A DNA stretch of 5,280 nucleotides from Acidimicrobiia bacterium (GTDB lineage Bacteria; Actinomycetota; Acidimicrobiia; Spongiisociales; UBA5794): contig JAUVPA010000129.1 of NCBI GenBank assembly GCA_030598905.1, positions 1 through 5,280 of the forward strand, in the 5' to 3' direction. Positions within the stretch are counted from its first letter, which is position 1; each line of letters opens with the position of its first letter. The notes below the pieces were generated by a model. The model ran no database searches. It was given only the letters and a program-made list of their open reading frames with translations, and was not told the DNA's origin. Positions 4,923 through 5,280 of this stretch are shown piece after piece. Both the position numbers and the translations under genes were made by a program.

Positions 4923-5280
4923 ATGGGCCTCGACATCAGCCTTCTCGGACCACCACTGGTGACGGTGGATGGTGAGCCATTCCGGGTGGACACACGTAAG
5001 GCAACCGCTGTGCTCGCCTACCTCGCCTGCTCTCCAGGACCGGTTTCGCGCGAGACTTTGGCCGCGATGCTCTGGCCGGAAGCGGACGCCGAACGGTCGA
5101 GAGCGGTCTTGCGCCGAACGCTGTCGGCGCTCCGTTCCGGGCTCGGCGACGCAGCGCGGCTGGACACCACGAGGCACGATCTCGCTATCGCCCGATCCGG
5201 CGACACCACAATCGACCTCCGCCGCTTCGACGAGTTGGTTGCGGCAGGCGACACCGACTCGCTGGTATCGGCCGCTCGCC
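4923..5280 (+). CDS. SARP/AfsR-type transcriptional regulator, N-terminus (cut by window edge)
   Basis: An open frame of 119 codons runs off the right edge without a stop. It begins MGLDISLLGPPLVTVDG, the usual opening of the OmpR-like winged-helix domain in SARP and large BTAD regulators. It continues through RKATAVLAYLACSPGPVSRE (25-44), TLAAMLWPEADAERSRAVLR (45-64) and RTLSALRSGLG (65-75). The segment IDLRRFDELVAAGD (97-110) would begin the bacterial transcriptional activation domain. Members are activators with TPR-like or ATPase C-terminal modules; which applies here cannot be seen. There is no Shine-Dalgarno upstream, and a -10-like hexamer ends 7 nt before the ATG, suggesting a leaderless mRNA. 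It diverges from the partner-switch operon, and the shared repeats make it a candidate regulator of that operon; this link is inference. Confidence 0.9.
   Translation, partial: MGLDISLLGPPLVTVDGEPFRVDTRKATAVLAYLACSPGPVSRETLAAMLWPEADAERSRAVLRRTLSALRSGLGDAARLDTTRHDLAIARSGDTTIDLRRFDELVAAGDTDSLVSAAR

Noticed and set aside
4821..5177. N-terminal extension of the membrane-protein frame back to an ATG at 5177
   Set aside because: It would run antisense through the SARP-type N-terminus and across the operator repeats. The extension has low-complexity Arg/Ser-rich content and no family similarity.

Overview
The window is G+C-rich (roughly 60% by eye) and tightly packed. Its content suggests an Actinomycetota-like or Chloroflexota-like bacterium: a SARP/AfsR-type regulator, a SpoIIE-type phosphatase with an RsbW-like kinase domain, two STAS proteins, and starts that often lack a Shine-Dalgarno. 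This assignment is inference; there is no rRNA or taxonomic marker.

Layout. (a) 1-570: a small four-helix-bundle gene of the 23S-rRNA-intervening-sequence (S23/IVP, Avd-like) family, on the + strand. It lies between two arrays of a degenerate 7-bp repeat (consensus roughly CGGSYAT). The upstream array reads on the + strand and the downstream one on the - strand, so the arrays are inverted. A perfect 13-bp hairpin stands just outside, at 14-43. (b) 571-614: an imperfect hairpin where two convergent transcription units meet. (c) 4820-592, - strand: a five-gene cluster that looks like one operon. In transcription order it holds a polytopic membrane sensor-like protein, a GAF/PP2C-phosphatase/HATPase protein, two STAS anti-sigma-factor antagonists and a conserved protein of unknown function. 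Spacing is tight: a 13-nt gap, a 1-nt TGATG overlap, an ATGA junction and a 9-nt gap. (d) 4821-4922: a divergent regulatory region with two near-identical 19-20-bp direct repeats and a third, inverted, partial copy. (e) 4923 to the right edge, + strand: the N-terminus of a SARP/BTAD-family transcriptional regulator, cut by the window.

How it may work. The operon reads as a partner-switching (RsbU/RsbW/RsbV-like) signalling module. The membrane protein would sense a signal. The next protein carries both the PP2C domain that would dephosphorylate STAS proteins and the HATPase domain that would phosphorylate them and/or bind a sigma factor. The two STAS proteins would be the substrates. No sigma factor is in view. 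Two points stand out. The sensor and phosphatase are split at the start of a GAF domain that, as I recall, is continuous in fused relatives. The small S23-type gene sits in an inverted heptamer-repeat frame that looks like a discrete element.
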